Part shown: positions 34,509-41,802 of the stretch, one piece after another
How the letters are laid out: every line of letters starts with the position of its first letter
Numbering within the stretch: position 1 is the stretch's first letter
From: Roseivivax isoporae LMG 25204
GTDB lineage: Bacteria; Pseudomonadota; Alphaproteobacteria; Rhodobacterales; Rhodobacteraceae
Direction of reading: 5' to 3'
NCBI RefSeq assembly: GCF_000521865.1
Contig: NZ_JAME01000001.1
Location: 1-64,000 of the forward strand
DNA: 64,000 nt
Translations under genes and position numbers: made by a program
The notes under the pieces: generated by a model
Seen by the model: only the letters and a program-made list of their open reading frames with translations
The model's database searches: none
What the model was told of the DNA's origin: nothing

Positions 34509-34529
34509 CCGGCGGTCACGCGCCGCCGG
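34509..34529. terminator. Hairpin between convergent fba and eryD
   Basis: CCGGCGG (34509-34515) and CCGCCGG (34523-34529) form a 7-bp stem with a seven-base loop. It begins 15 bases after the fba stop and overlaps the last codons of eryD, so it could stop transcription from the fba side. Confidence 0.5.
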
Positions 34530-35484
34530 TCACCAGCGCCCGCGCGGTGCGCTCGTCGGTGATGAGCCCCGAGAGCCGCCCGCTGTTCAGCACGGCGCGG
34601 ATCGCGTCGACCTTGCCCATCCCGCCGGCCAGCGCGACGATGCGGTCGGTGCGCGCCGTCCCCTCGCCCAGGGAGGCTGCGATGGTTCGCTTCGTCAGGG
34701 GGGAATCAAGGATCTTTCCGTCCGCGTCGAAGAAGTGGCCGAGGATTTCGCCGCGTCCGCCCTCGGCCGAGATCGCCTCGATCTCGTCCTGTCGGATCAG
34801 CCCGGCGACGACCAGCTGCGCCTCGTAGGTCGCGGTGCCGATGCCCACGAGCTTGAGCGGCGCCGCCTCGGCCATCTGCAGCACCTCCGAGATGCCGCGC
34901 TGGGCCAGCAGGACCTCGCGGTCCTCGACCGAATTGGCGTAGAACGGAACCGGCATGACATAGGCCTGCGCGCCGGTCTTCTCCGCCAGGAGGTGCATCA
35001 CGTCGTGCGGGTTCGCGGCGAAGTTCCGCGTGAGCCCGCCCAGCAGCGACACGAAGCGCCAGTCCGGCCGCGACATGTGCGGCATCGACCGCACGGCCGC
35101 GGTCAGAGTCCGTCCGTGACTGATGGCGATGACGCGGCCGTCGTCGTTCTCGAGGCAGCGGCGCAGCCAGGACGCCCCGGCCGCCCCGAGCGCCTCGAGC
35201 GGCAGGCCGTCCTCCTCGAGGTCGGGCGCGACCTCGCAGGTCTCGAGGCCGTACCGCTGGCAGAGCGCCTGCTCGAGCTCGATGCACTCGATGATGTCGC
35301 CCTCGATCGACACCTTCACGGCGCCCTCGGCCACGGCGCGCGCGATCAGCCGGTGCGCCTTCACCGAGGGCACGCCGATGCGCTTGGCGACCTCGGCCTG
35401 CCTAAGGCCGCCCACGTAGTGCAGCCAGGCGGCGCGGATCGCCAGCGAATGCTCGGCATCCGCGGTCCCGCGGTCCCTTGCCAT
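34516..35484 (-). CDS. eryD: SorC/DeoR-type repressor of the tetritol locus (EryD)
   Basis: A 322-residue sugar-responsive regulator. The HTH lies in residues 15-50 (GGLRQAEVAKRIGVPSVKAH). The effector domain, residues 60-318, is of the SorC sugar-phosphate-binding type, with ISHGRTLTAAV, MPVPFYANSVEDREVLLAQ, VGIGTATYEAQ and RGEILGHFFD. Length and context match Brucella EryD, the erythritol-responsive repressor of eryABCD. It is last in the eryA-eryB-eryC-adh-eryD unit, 24 bases after the dehydrogenase, consistent with autoregulation. Its effector domain is strikingly similar to the extra C-terminal domain of the transporter ATPase at 41799-44117. Confidence 0.9.
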   Translation of the reverse strand: MARDRGTADAEHSLAIRAAWLHYVGGLRQAEVAKRIGVPSVKAHRLIARAVAEGAVKVSIEGDIIECIELEQALCQRYGLETCEVAPDLEEDGLPLEALGAAGASWLRRCLENDDGRVIAISHGRTLTAAVRSMPHMSRPDWRFVSLLGGLTRNFAANPHDVMHLLAEKTGAQAYVMPVPFYANSVEDREVLLAQRGISEVLQMAEAAPLKLVGIGTATYEAQLVVAGLIRQDEIEAISAEGGRGEILGHFFDADGKILDSPLTKRTIAASLGEGTARTDRIVALAGGMGKVDAIRAVLNSGRLSGLITDERTARALVTGGA

Positions 35485-35508
35485 GTTGCGTCCTCCGCTT
35501 CGCGGCGC

Positions 35509-36654
35509 CTAGCGCGCGCTGTCCAAGATCCCCGCGAGCGCCGCCGCGTCGAGCGGCACGGGATTCGCCTTCATCGACGAGGAACTCGCCGCCATCTCCG
35601 CCGCCTCGGCCCGCTGGTCCGCCGTCACGCCCTGCGCGTCGAGCCCGGGCAGACCGGCCGCCCGCGCCCAGTCCGCGAGCGACGAGAATGCGGCGTCGGG
35701 CGCGATCGACAAGGCCTGCACGAGCGCGCGGCGCACGTTCCCGATCCGGTGGGCCGTCTCGCCGTCCGCGCGCGCGGCATTGGCGGCCAGGCCATGCGGC
35801 AGGAGCGCGCCGCAGATCGCCCCGTGCGCCGCGCCCGAAAGTCCGCCGAGCGGTCCCGCGAGCCCGTGCACGACGCCGAGCCCCGCATTGGCAAGGGCGA
35901 GGCCGCCGCAGAGGCTGGTCCAGGCCAGCGTGTCGCGCGCGTCTTCGTCCTCGTTCTGCATGAGCGTCATCAGTGCGGCCGGGCCCGCCGCGATCGCGGG
36001 CAGGCAGAGCGCGTCGGTCATCGGGTTCGCGCGGGTGCAGAGATAGGGCTCGATCACCTGCGTGATGGCGTCGAGACCCGAGGCGAGCGTCACCGACCGC
36101 GGGCAGCCGTCGGTCAGCGAGGGGTCGACGACCGCTATCCGCGGCAGCATGCGCGCATCGCGCAGCGACACCTTGCGCCGCGCCTCGGGCACCGCGATCA
36201 CGGCGTTGCGCGTCACCTCGGCGCCCGTTCCGGCGGTGGTGGGCAGGGCAGCGAAGGGGAGGGGATCGGCATCGAGCGGCAGGCCCCGCCCGACCACCTC
36301 GAGATGGTGGAGGAGCGGCCGGGTCGCGGGCACCAGCGCCGCGATGGCCTTGCCGGCATCGATCACCGCGCCGCCGCCGATCGCGACGACCGCGCGGGCG
36401 CCGGCCTGCCGCGCCGCGTCCACCCCGGCGGCGACCAGCGCGACGTCGGGCTCGCCGGGCACGGCAAAGGGCGCGACGTCGCAGCCCTCGGCCGCAAGCG
36501 CGTCCCTGAGCCAGGCCGCGCGCGCCCCGGTCGCGCCGTGCACCAGAAGGATGCCGGGACCGAGCCGGGCGAGGTCCGGCACCGCGGCGCGCGCCTCCCC
36601 GCGTCCGAAACGGATGTCGCCGGCGGTGGCAAAGCGGAAGGCGGGCAGGGGCAT
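35509..36654 (-). CDS. Iron-containing (group III) alcohol dehydrogenase
   Basis: A 381-residue Fe-ADH-fold enzyme. The NAD-binding GGGAVIDAGKA lies near residues 90-105, and TTAGTGAEVTRNAVI near 145. Metal-ligand regions are GLDAITQVIEPY and GVVHGLAGPL...AAHGAICG. In the first, the usual His (DAxTHAIE) is Gln, leaving Asp and two His as ligands, so metal content may differ. It probably oxidises a polyol or reduces an aldehyde/ketose linked to erythritol, threitol or erythrulose, which would also explain the DhaKL-type kinase in the locus. It sits between eryC (100-base spacer with hairpin) and eryD. Confidence 0.88.
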   Translation of the reverse strand: MPLPAFRFATAGDIRFGRGEARAAVPDLARLGPGILLVHGATGARAAWLRDALAAEGCDVAPFAVPGEPDVALVAAGVDAARQAGARAVVAIGGGAVIDAGKAIAALVPATRPLLHHLEVVGRGLPLDADPLPFAALPTTAGTGAEVTRNAVIAVPEARRKVSLRDARMLPRIAVVDPSLTDGCPRSVTLASGLDAITQVIEPYLCTRANPMTDALCLPAIAAGPAALMTLMQNEDEDARDTLAWTSLCGGLALANAGLGVVHGLAGPLGGLSGAAHGAICGALLPHGLAANAARADGETAHRIGNVRRALVQALSIAPDAAFSSLADWARAAGLPGLDAQGVTADQRAEAAEMAASSSSMKANPVPLDAAALAGILDSAR

Positions 36655-36717
36655 CGTTCAGACCTCCGGTGCGGCGACCGCGGCGGGCCCGCCGGCAGGG
36701 CCGGGCGCCGGGGGGTG

Positions 36718-36740
36718 CGGCTGGCAGGCGCCGCCAGCCG
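36718..36740 (-). terminator. Stem-loop between eryC and the Fe-ADH gene
   Basis: CGGCTGGC (36718-36725) pairs with GCCAGCCG (36733-36740) around a seven-base loop, in the 100-base spacer after the eryC stop. It may attenuate expression of the alcohol dehydrogenase and eryD relative to eryABC. Confidence 0.5.
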
Positions 36741-36754
36741 GCATCCGCGGGCGG

Positions 36755-37687
36755 TCAGACACGGAGGTCCCCGGCGCCGCTGTCGATGTGCGGCGCCCAG
36801 AAGGCGACGCTTTCGGCGATCTGCGGGATCACCTGCCGGTCGTTCGGTTCGCGTTCCTTGAAGGATAGTTCGAGGCAGATCTCGTTGTCCACCGCGCCGC
36901 CCTCGGCGAAGGCTCGCAGCAGCGGTCCGGGCTGGATCGCGCCCTTCGCGTTGAACTCGGCGGTGAAGGGGCGGTGGCCGGACTTGTCGCGCATCGACTG
37001 CTTGATGTGGATGATCGGGCTCACCTTCGGCACCGCGCGCGCCCACGCATAGGGATCGGTGTCGCGGGGGTCGGGCGAGGTCACGTCGCCATGGTCGATG
37101 TCGGCCATCATCCACATGGGGATCGCCATGTCGGCGGCACTCAGGCGGTCCTGCAGCTTCAGGCATTCCGCGATGGTCTCGCCGAATTCGCGGCCGACCG
37201 ACATGGGTTCCCAGAACACGTAGGACAGCCCCGCGGCCTTCGCGTGCTCCGCCACTTCGGCCCAGCAGTCGATGGCGATCTTCAGCAGCTCTTCCCGCCG
37301 GGCAGGATCGTCGTAGTCGCGGAAGGTGAAGATCGCGAACTGCGTGCCGACCGACGTGCCGCCGAGATCGCCGATGATGTCGGCGAAGGTCTTGAACCAG
37401 TCGACGTAGTAGCGCCGCACGTCCCGGTCGGGATGGCCGAAATGGTTGAGCCGCCCGTAGGGCCCGGTCATGCCCGAGGTGACGCGCGCGCCCGTGCGTT
37501 GCAGCGCCGCGCCCGTGTCGCGGGTCAGCCGCCGGACCACGGGGGCGGGCCACGACGGGTTGATGAACTCGTGCGTGAGCTGGATGTCGCGGATGCGGAT
37601 GTCGCGGGCGATGGCATCGACGAGGTCGTCCGGTTCGGCGAAGCGGTTCACCAGCGGGTTCGTGTTCAGCGAGAGCGTCAGCGCCAT
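36755..37687 (-). CDS. eryC: Sugar phosphate isomerase/epimerase (EryC, tetrulose-phosphate racemase)
   Basis: A 310-residue TIM-barrel enzyme of the xylose-isomerase-like superfamily. It has metal-site regions SYVFWEPMSVGREFGET near 155, MMADIDHGDV near 195 and IIHIKQSMRDKSGHRPF near 230. EryC of Brucella has this length and interconverts L- and D-3-tetrulose 4-phosphate. ATG 37687 overlaps the eryB stop (ATGA), fixing the start. With eryA and eryB upstream it completes the oxidation-racemisation part of erythritol breakdown, before EryH and EryI. Confidence 0.93.
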   Translation of the reverse strand: MALTLSLNTNPLVNRFAEPDDLVDAIARDIRIRDIQLTHEFINPSWPAPVVRRLTRDTGAALQRTGARVTSGMTGPYGRLNHFGHPDRDVRRYYVDWFKTFADIIGDLGGTSVGTQFAIFTFRDYDDPARREELLKIAIDCWAEVAEHAKAAGLSYVFWEPMSVGREFGETIAECLKLQDRLSAADMAIPMWMMADIDHGDVTSPDPRDTDPYAWARAVPKVSPIIHIKQSMRDKSGHRPFTAEFNAKGAIQPGPLLRAFAEGGAVDNEICLELSFKEREPNDRQVIPQIAESVAFWAPHIDSGAGDLRV

Positions 37688-39195
37688 CAGGCGGCCTCCC
37701 GGCGGTCTTCGAACCACTTGGCAAAGGCCGCCTGCTCCGCCTCGGTCAGGTGCAGGCGGTGCTTGGTGCGGCGCCAGAGGATGTCCTCGGCGGTGCGGGC
37801 CCATTCGTGCTTCACGAGGTAGGTCACCTCTGCCTCGTAGAGCGTGCCGCCGAAATGCCGGCCGAGCCCCTCGAGCGAGGTCGCGCCGGCGACGATGCGG
37901 TCGATCCGCGTGCCGTAGAGCCGTCCGTAATGCCGGCGCAGTTCGCGCGGCATCCACGGATAGTCCTGCTTCATCCGGTTGCGGAATTCCTCGTAATCGG
38001 CGCCAGCCATGTCGCCGCCGGGCAGGGGGGCGTTCCCGGTCCAGTCGCCGCCCATCTCGGGAAAGTACTTGTGCACCTTCTGCAGGCCGCGCTCGGCCAG
38101 TTCGCGGAAGGTGGTGATCTTGCCGCCGAAGATGTTCAGGAGCGGCGCGCCGCCCCGGTCGTCGATGTCGAAGACGTAGTCGCGGGTGACGGCCGAGGGG
38201 TTGCCCTGCCCGTCGTCAAAGAGCGGCCGCACGCCCGAGAAGGTCGTGAGCACGTCGTCGCGCGTCAGCTGTTCCTTGAAGTAGCGGTTCACCGCGTCGA
38301 TCAGGTACTGCACCTCGGCCTCGTCGGCGGTCACGTCCTCGGCGCGGCCCTCGTAGGCGATGTCGGTGGTGCCGATCAGCGCCTTGTCGCGCTCGTAGGG
38401 GTTTATGAAGATCACCCGCTTGTCGTGGTTCTGGACCAGGTAGGCGTTCTCGCCCTTCCAGAACTTCGGCACGATGATGTGGCTGCCCTTCACGAGGCGC
38501 ACGTTGCGGGACGAGTTCGACCCCGCGACGCGGGTGACCACGTCGGTGACCCAGGGGCCGGCCGCGTTCACCAGCATCCGCGCCTCGAACTCCGAGGTCT
38601 CGCCGGTCAGGGTATCCCGCGTGGTGACGCGCCAGATCGCGCCGTCGCGCCGTGCCGAGATGCAGGGCGAGCGGGTCAGCACGGTCGCGCCGCGCTCGGC
38701 CGCGTCGACGGCGTTCAGCACCACGAGCCGCGCGTCGTCGACCCAGCAGTCGGAATATTCGAAGCCGCGGGTGTAGCTGTCCTTGATCGCCGCGCCCTCG
38801 GGCGCGCGGTGCAGGTTCAGCGTGCGGGTGCCGGGCAGCTTCCGGCGCCCGCCGAGATGGTCATAGAGAAAGAGCCCGAGCCGGACCAGCCAGGCGGGGC
38901 GGTCCTGCGGGCTGTGCGGCAGGACGAACCGCATGGGCCAGATGATGTGCGGCGCGTTCCGCATCAGCACCTCGCGTTCGATCAGCGCTTCGCGGACGAG
39001 CCTGAACTCGTAATATTCGAGGTAGCGCAGCCCGCCATGCACGAGCTTGCCCGACCGCGACGACGTCCCCTCCGCGAGATCGTCCTTCTCGCACAGCACG
39101 ACGCTGAGGCCCCGCCCGGCCGCGTCGCGCGCGATGCCCGCACCGTTGATCCCGCCGCCGATCACGAAGAGGTCGACCTTCCGGATGTCAGTCAT
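37687..39195 (-). CDS. eryB: GlpD-type dehydrogenase (EryB, erythritol-4-phosphate dehydrogenase)
   Basis: A 502-residue FAD-dependent dehydrogenase very close in layout to GlpD. It has LFVIGGGINGAGIARDAAGRG at residues 9-29, SGKLVHGGLRYLE, RGFEYSDCWVDDARLV, KGSHIIVP, IGTTDIAYEG and the C-terminal HEWARTAEDILWRR. EryB proteins have the same size. It lies three bases after eryA and overlaps eryC. It would oxidise L-erythritol 4-phosphate to L-3-tetrulose 4-phosphate at the inner membrane, reducing quinone. A role as ordinary glycerol-3-phosphate dehydrogenase cannot be excluded by sequence, but the eryA/eryC neighbours argue against it. Confidence 0.9.
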   Translation of the reverse strand: MTDIRKVDLFVIGGGINGAGIARDAAGRGLSVVLCEKDDLAEGTSSRSGKLVHGGLRYLEYYEFRLVREALIEREVLMRNAPHIIWPMRFVLPHSPQDRPAWLVRLGLFLYDHLGGRRKLPGTRTLNLHRAPEGAAIKDSYTRGFEYSDCWVDDARLVVLNAVDAAERGATVLTRSPCISARRDGAIWRVTTRDTLTGETSEFEARMLVNAAGPWVTDVVTRVAGSNSSRNVRLVKGSHIIVPKFWKGENAYLVQNHDKRVIFINPYERDKALIGTTDIAYEGRAEDVTADEAEVQYLIDAVNRYFKEQLTRDDVLTTFSGVRPLFDDGQGNPSAVTRDYVFDIDDRGGAPLLNIFGGKITTFRELAERGLQKVHKYFPEMGGDWTGNAPLPGGDMAGADYEEFRNRMKQDYPWMPRELRRHYGRLYGTRIDRIVAGATSLEGLGRHFGGTLYEAEVTYLVKHEWARTAEDILWRRTKHRLHLTEAEQAAFAKWFEDRREAA

Positions 39196-39198
39196 GTC

Positions 39199-40767
39199 TC
39201 AGGCTCCTTGCGATTTGCGCGCCGCCGCCAGCCCGTCCCAGACGGGGGCGAGGCTGTCGCGCGCGTGCCGATAGTTGGCGAAGAGGGTGTCGTAGACAGG
39301 CACGAGGTCGGGGCAGGGCGGCTCCGGCGCGCCGAGGAGCGGCGTCGTCCAGCGCGCGATGCAGGCATCCATGCTGTCGAAGGCGCCGATGGCGACCGCG
39401 GCCATCATGGCGCAGCCGGCCGCCCCCGCCTCGTCGCGGGAAGAAACGCGGACCGGCGTGTCGAGCGCGGCGGCCAGCACCCGGCGCAGCGCCGGCGACC
39501 GCGCGGCGCCGCCGGTCAGGCGCAGTTCGCGGGGCATGTCGCCCATGGCCGCGTAGCAGTCCCGCGCCGCCATGCCGAGGCCCTCGACAACCGCGCGGAT
39601 CACGTCCGGAAAGCGGTGCGAGGCGTTGAGGCCGACGAGGCTCGCGCGCGCGTCGGCATTCACGAAGGGGCCGCGTTCGCCCGCCTCGGAGATGTAGGGA
39701 TGGTAGACCAGCGCGCCCGGCCGCGACCGCGCCATCCAGCCGTCGATCCGGGCGACGAGGTCGGCATGCGACGGCGCGGCGCCCGTCTCGGCCATCAGGT
39801 CCTCGACCAGGGACAGCGCCCAGTCGATGTTGAGCGTCGCGGCCATGTTGGTCTGCACCTGCGTCACCAGATCGGGGACGGGCAGGCAGATGACGTAGCC
39901 CGTGCCCTCGGCGTTGAGGTAGACGTCGTCCGACCGGACGGCCCGCATGTGCACCCCGGTCGAGCCCACCGTGGAACAGGCCGCGCCAGCGTCGCCCGTG
40001 TGCACGCCCGCGCCAAGCGCGGTCATCACCATGTCCACGTAGCCGAGCGAGACCGGCGTGCCCTGCAGGAGGCCGGTCTGCGCCGCCGCGGCCGCGGTCA
40101 GGGGCCGGGTGTCGCGCGAGCCGTCGAGGATCTCGGGCAGGAGCGCGCGCCGGTCCTCGAGGCCGAGCGTCGCGATCACCGCGTCGCTGTAGGACCGCGT
40201 GCGGAAATCGCCGAAGGTGAAGCTCGCCTCGGACGGGTCGGTCGCCCGCACGCCGGTCAGGTTGAGGAACAGCCAGTCCTTGCAGTGGAGCGCGACCTCG
40301 GCGCGGTCGAGAAGATCGGGGCAGACGCGCGCCATGTGCGCCATCTGGCTGCCCTGCTGGCAGGTGTTGAGACCGGTGCCGGTGGCCTCGAACCGCGCTC
40401 GTTCGTCCGGTCCGCGGGCGAGGCCGCGCACGGTCGGGGCGGCGCGCGCGTCGAGCCAGAGCCAGGCATCCGCGACGGGGACGTCGCCCGGTCCCACGAG
40501 CCAGGTGCCGTCGCCCTGTCCGGTCAGCGCCACCGCGGCGGTGCGCTGCGCGAGGCCCTCGACCTTTTCCGCGAGCCCGCGCAGCGCGGCGGCGCAGTCG
40601 GCCCAGGTCTGCGACAGCGACTGCGTCGCCGATCCGTCCGCACCCATGACGTAGGAGTTGCGCACCGAGGATGACGCGAGCTGCGCGCCGCCGAGGTCGA
40701 AGGCGACCGCCTTGATGACCGATGTGCCGGCATCGACGCCGATGATCAGGTCCGACGAATCGGCCAT
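39199..40767 (-). CDS. eryA: FGGY-family kinase (EryA, erythritol kinase)
   Basis: A 522-residue carbohydrate kinase. It has the phosphate loop GVDAGTSVIKAVAFDL (residues 9-24), QGDGTWLV, CKDWLFLNLTG, GYVDMVMTALGAG, CSTVGSTGVH and the ATP-site LTGGAARSP. Brucella EryA has about 520 residues. The start ATG 40767 is preceded by a GGGAGAGAG region. As first gene of eryA-eryB-eryC-adh-eryD it is divergent from the ABC importer, so import and phosphorylation are set by one control region. The first FGGY kinase of the locus (28628-30157) is a distant paralogue. Confidence 0.92.
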   Translation of the reverse strand: MADSSDLIIGVDAGTSVIKAVAFDLGGAQLASSSVRNSYVMGADGSATQSLSQTWADCAAALRGLAEKVEGLAQRTAAVALTGQGDGTWLVGPGDVPVADAWLWLDARAAPTVRGLARGPDERARFEATGTGLNTCQQGSQMAHMARVCPDLLDRAEVALHCKDWLFLNLTGVRATDPSEASFTFGDFRTRSYSDAVIATLGLEDRRALLPEILDGSRDTRPLTAAAAAQTGLLQGTPVSLGYVDMVMTALGAGVHTGDAGAACSTVGSTGVHMRAVRSDDVYLNAEGTGYVICLPVPDLVTQVQTNMAATLNIDWALSLVEDLMAETGAAPSHADLVARIDGWMARSRPGALVYHPYISEAGERGPFVNADARASLVGLNASHRFPDVIRAVVEGLGMAARDCYAAMGDMPRELRLTGGAARSPALRRVLAAALDTPVRVSSRDEAGAAGCAMMAAVAIGAFDSMDACIARWTTPLLGAPEPPCPDLVPVYDTLFANYRHARDSLAPVWDGLAAARKSQGA

Positions 40768-41145
40768 GTCCTCTCTCCCTTGCCGCCGTCCGTCGCCGCG
40801 GCCTCTCCCCTTCGGCCCCGGGTGCGACGGGCCTGCACGTGCGGCCGGTCGCCCCGCGCCCGGCTGGACCGGGTCTATCACAGAAAAACGACAGCGTGTG
40901 AAATTTTTTGCAGACAGAGAAATTTATTTCCATTACGGTAGGCGCAATCGGTCGCACCCCTCGCGGTGCGGAAGGCCGCCGGCCCGGACGCGGAATTGAG
41001 GAGTTCCAGGGGCGCGGCGGCAGGGGAGGAACGGTTCGACGCCAGGCGTCTGGCCATTCCCGCAACAGCAGCGCGCCGGGTTTTCCCGGCACAGATCCAT
41101 CGCGGTCCGGATCGCCGGGCCGCCCAGCACAGGGGCATGTCCGCC
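40768..41145. promoter_or_regulatory. Divergent eryA / ABC-importer control region
   Basis: About 370 bases without a clear gene. An AT-rich core at 40878-40935 contains the direct repeat GAAATTTTTT (40900-40909) and GAAATTTATT (40919-40928), the second also part of the dyad GAAAT-TT-ATTTC (40919-40930). TTGCAG (40908-40913) with CATTAC 17 bases later is a possible plus-strand promoter overlapping these repeats. They are likely EryD operators. The leader to the importer is then about 200 bases long; I see no riboswitch-like structure in it. Confidence 0.5.
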
Positions 41146-41802
41146 ATGGCAACAACCGGTACCGTCTCCGCCCACTCCTCGAGGGCGACGCGCCGCAACG
41201 CGATCATCGCGGTGGTCGCGGTCGCGGTGCTGGGGGCGATCGCCTTCGACACGACGGTCGTGTCGATCGGCGGCGAGGGAGACCTGCGCCAGCAGGCCTT
41301 CGACCCGGACCGCTACGGCGCCGAGCAGTTCCCGCGGATCCGCGACTTCGTCAGCGGCAAGGCGCCCGAGGCGGTCGCGCTGGCCGAGGAGCTGGAGGCG
41401 GACAGGGCAGCGGCGGTCGAGGCCTACGGTACCATGGCAGGCGCGTTCCCGGTGATGCCGGTCACCTTCACCGGCACGGTGGGCGAGGGGACGTCCGGCA
41501 TCTTCAACGTCGCCGTCGAGGGTCTGCCGGAGGGCACAGGCGTGCGCGTCCAGACCGGGCCCGCGATCAACGGCACCGAGCTGCGCGACATCGTCGGCGA
41601 CATCTCCTTCGGCGCCTTCAAGAACCAGATCGAGTACCAGGACGCGGGATCGGGCATCAACCGCGCCATGGCGGCCGAGGTGCTTTCGGATCTCGATCGC
41701 GAGGCGCTGACCGGCCGGACCGTCACCGTCACCGGCGCCTTCACCATGATCAACCCGAAGAACTGGCTGGTCACCCCGGTCGCGTTCGAGGTGCAGGGAT
41801 GA
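41146..41802 (+). CDS. DUF2291-family protein, membrane-anchored, of the tetritol ABC importer cluster
   Basis: About 218 residues. A single N-terminal membrane helix (NAIIAVVAVAVLGAIAF) is followed by a periplasmic DUF2291 domain with GTVGEGTSGIFNVAVEG, GTELRDIVGDISFGAFKNQIEYQD and INPKNWLVTPVAFEV. DUF2291 proteins regularly accompany CUT2-type sugar ABC importers for erythritol or ribose; their role is unknown, perhaps assisting the binding protein. AGGGG at 41131-41135 fits ATG 41146 better than the in-frame ATG 41137, which is only one base from it. The stop overlaps the ATPase start (ATGA). Confidence 0.85.
   Translation: MATTGTVSAHSSRATRRNAIIAVVAVAVLGAIAFDTTVVSIGGEGDLRQQAFDPDRYGAEQFPRIRDFVSGKAPEAVALAEELEADRAAAVEAYGTMAGAFPVMPVTFTGTVGEGTSGIFNVAVEGLPEGTGVRVQTGPAINGTELRDIVGDISFGAFKNQIEYQDAGSGINRAMAAEVLSDLDREALTGRTVTVTGAFTMINPKNWLVTPVAFEVQG

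Noticed and set aside
37750-40674. Very long plus-strand open frame opposite eryB/eryA
   Set aside because: It mirrors the codon bias of the real minus-strand genes, is full of Arg/Gly/His/Ala runs and has no family motifs. Long antisense frames are expected in such GC-rich DNA.
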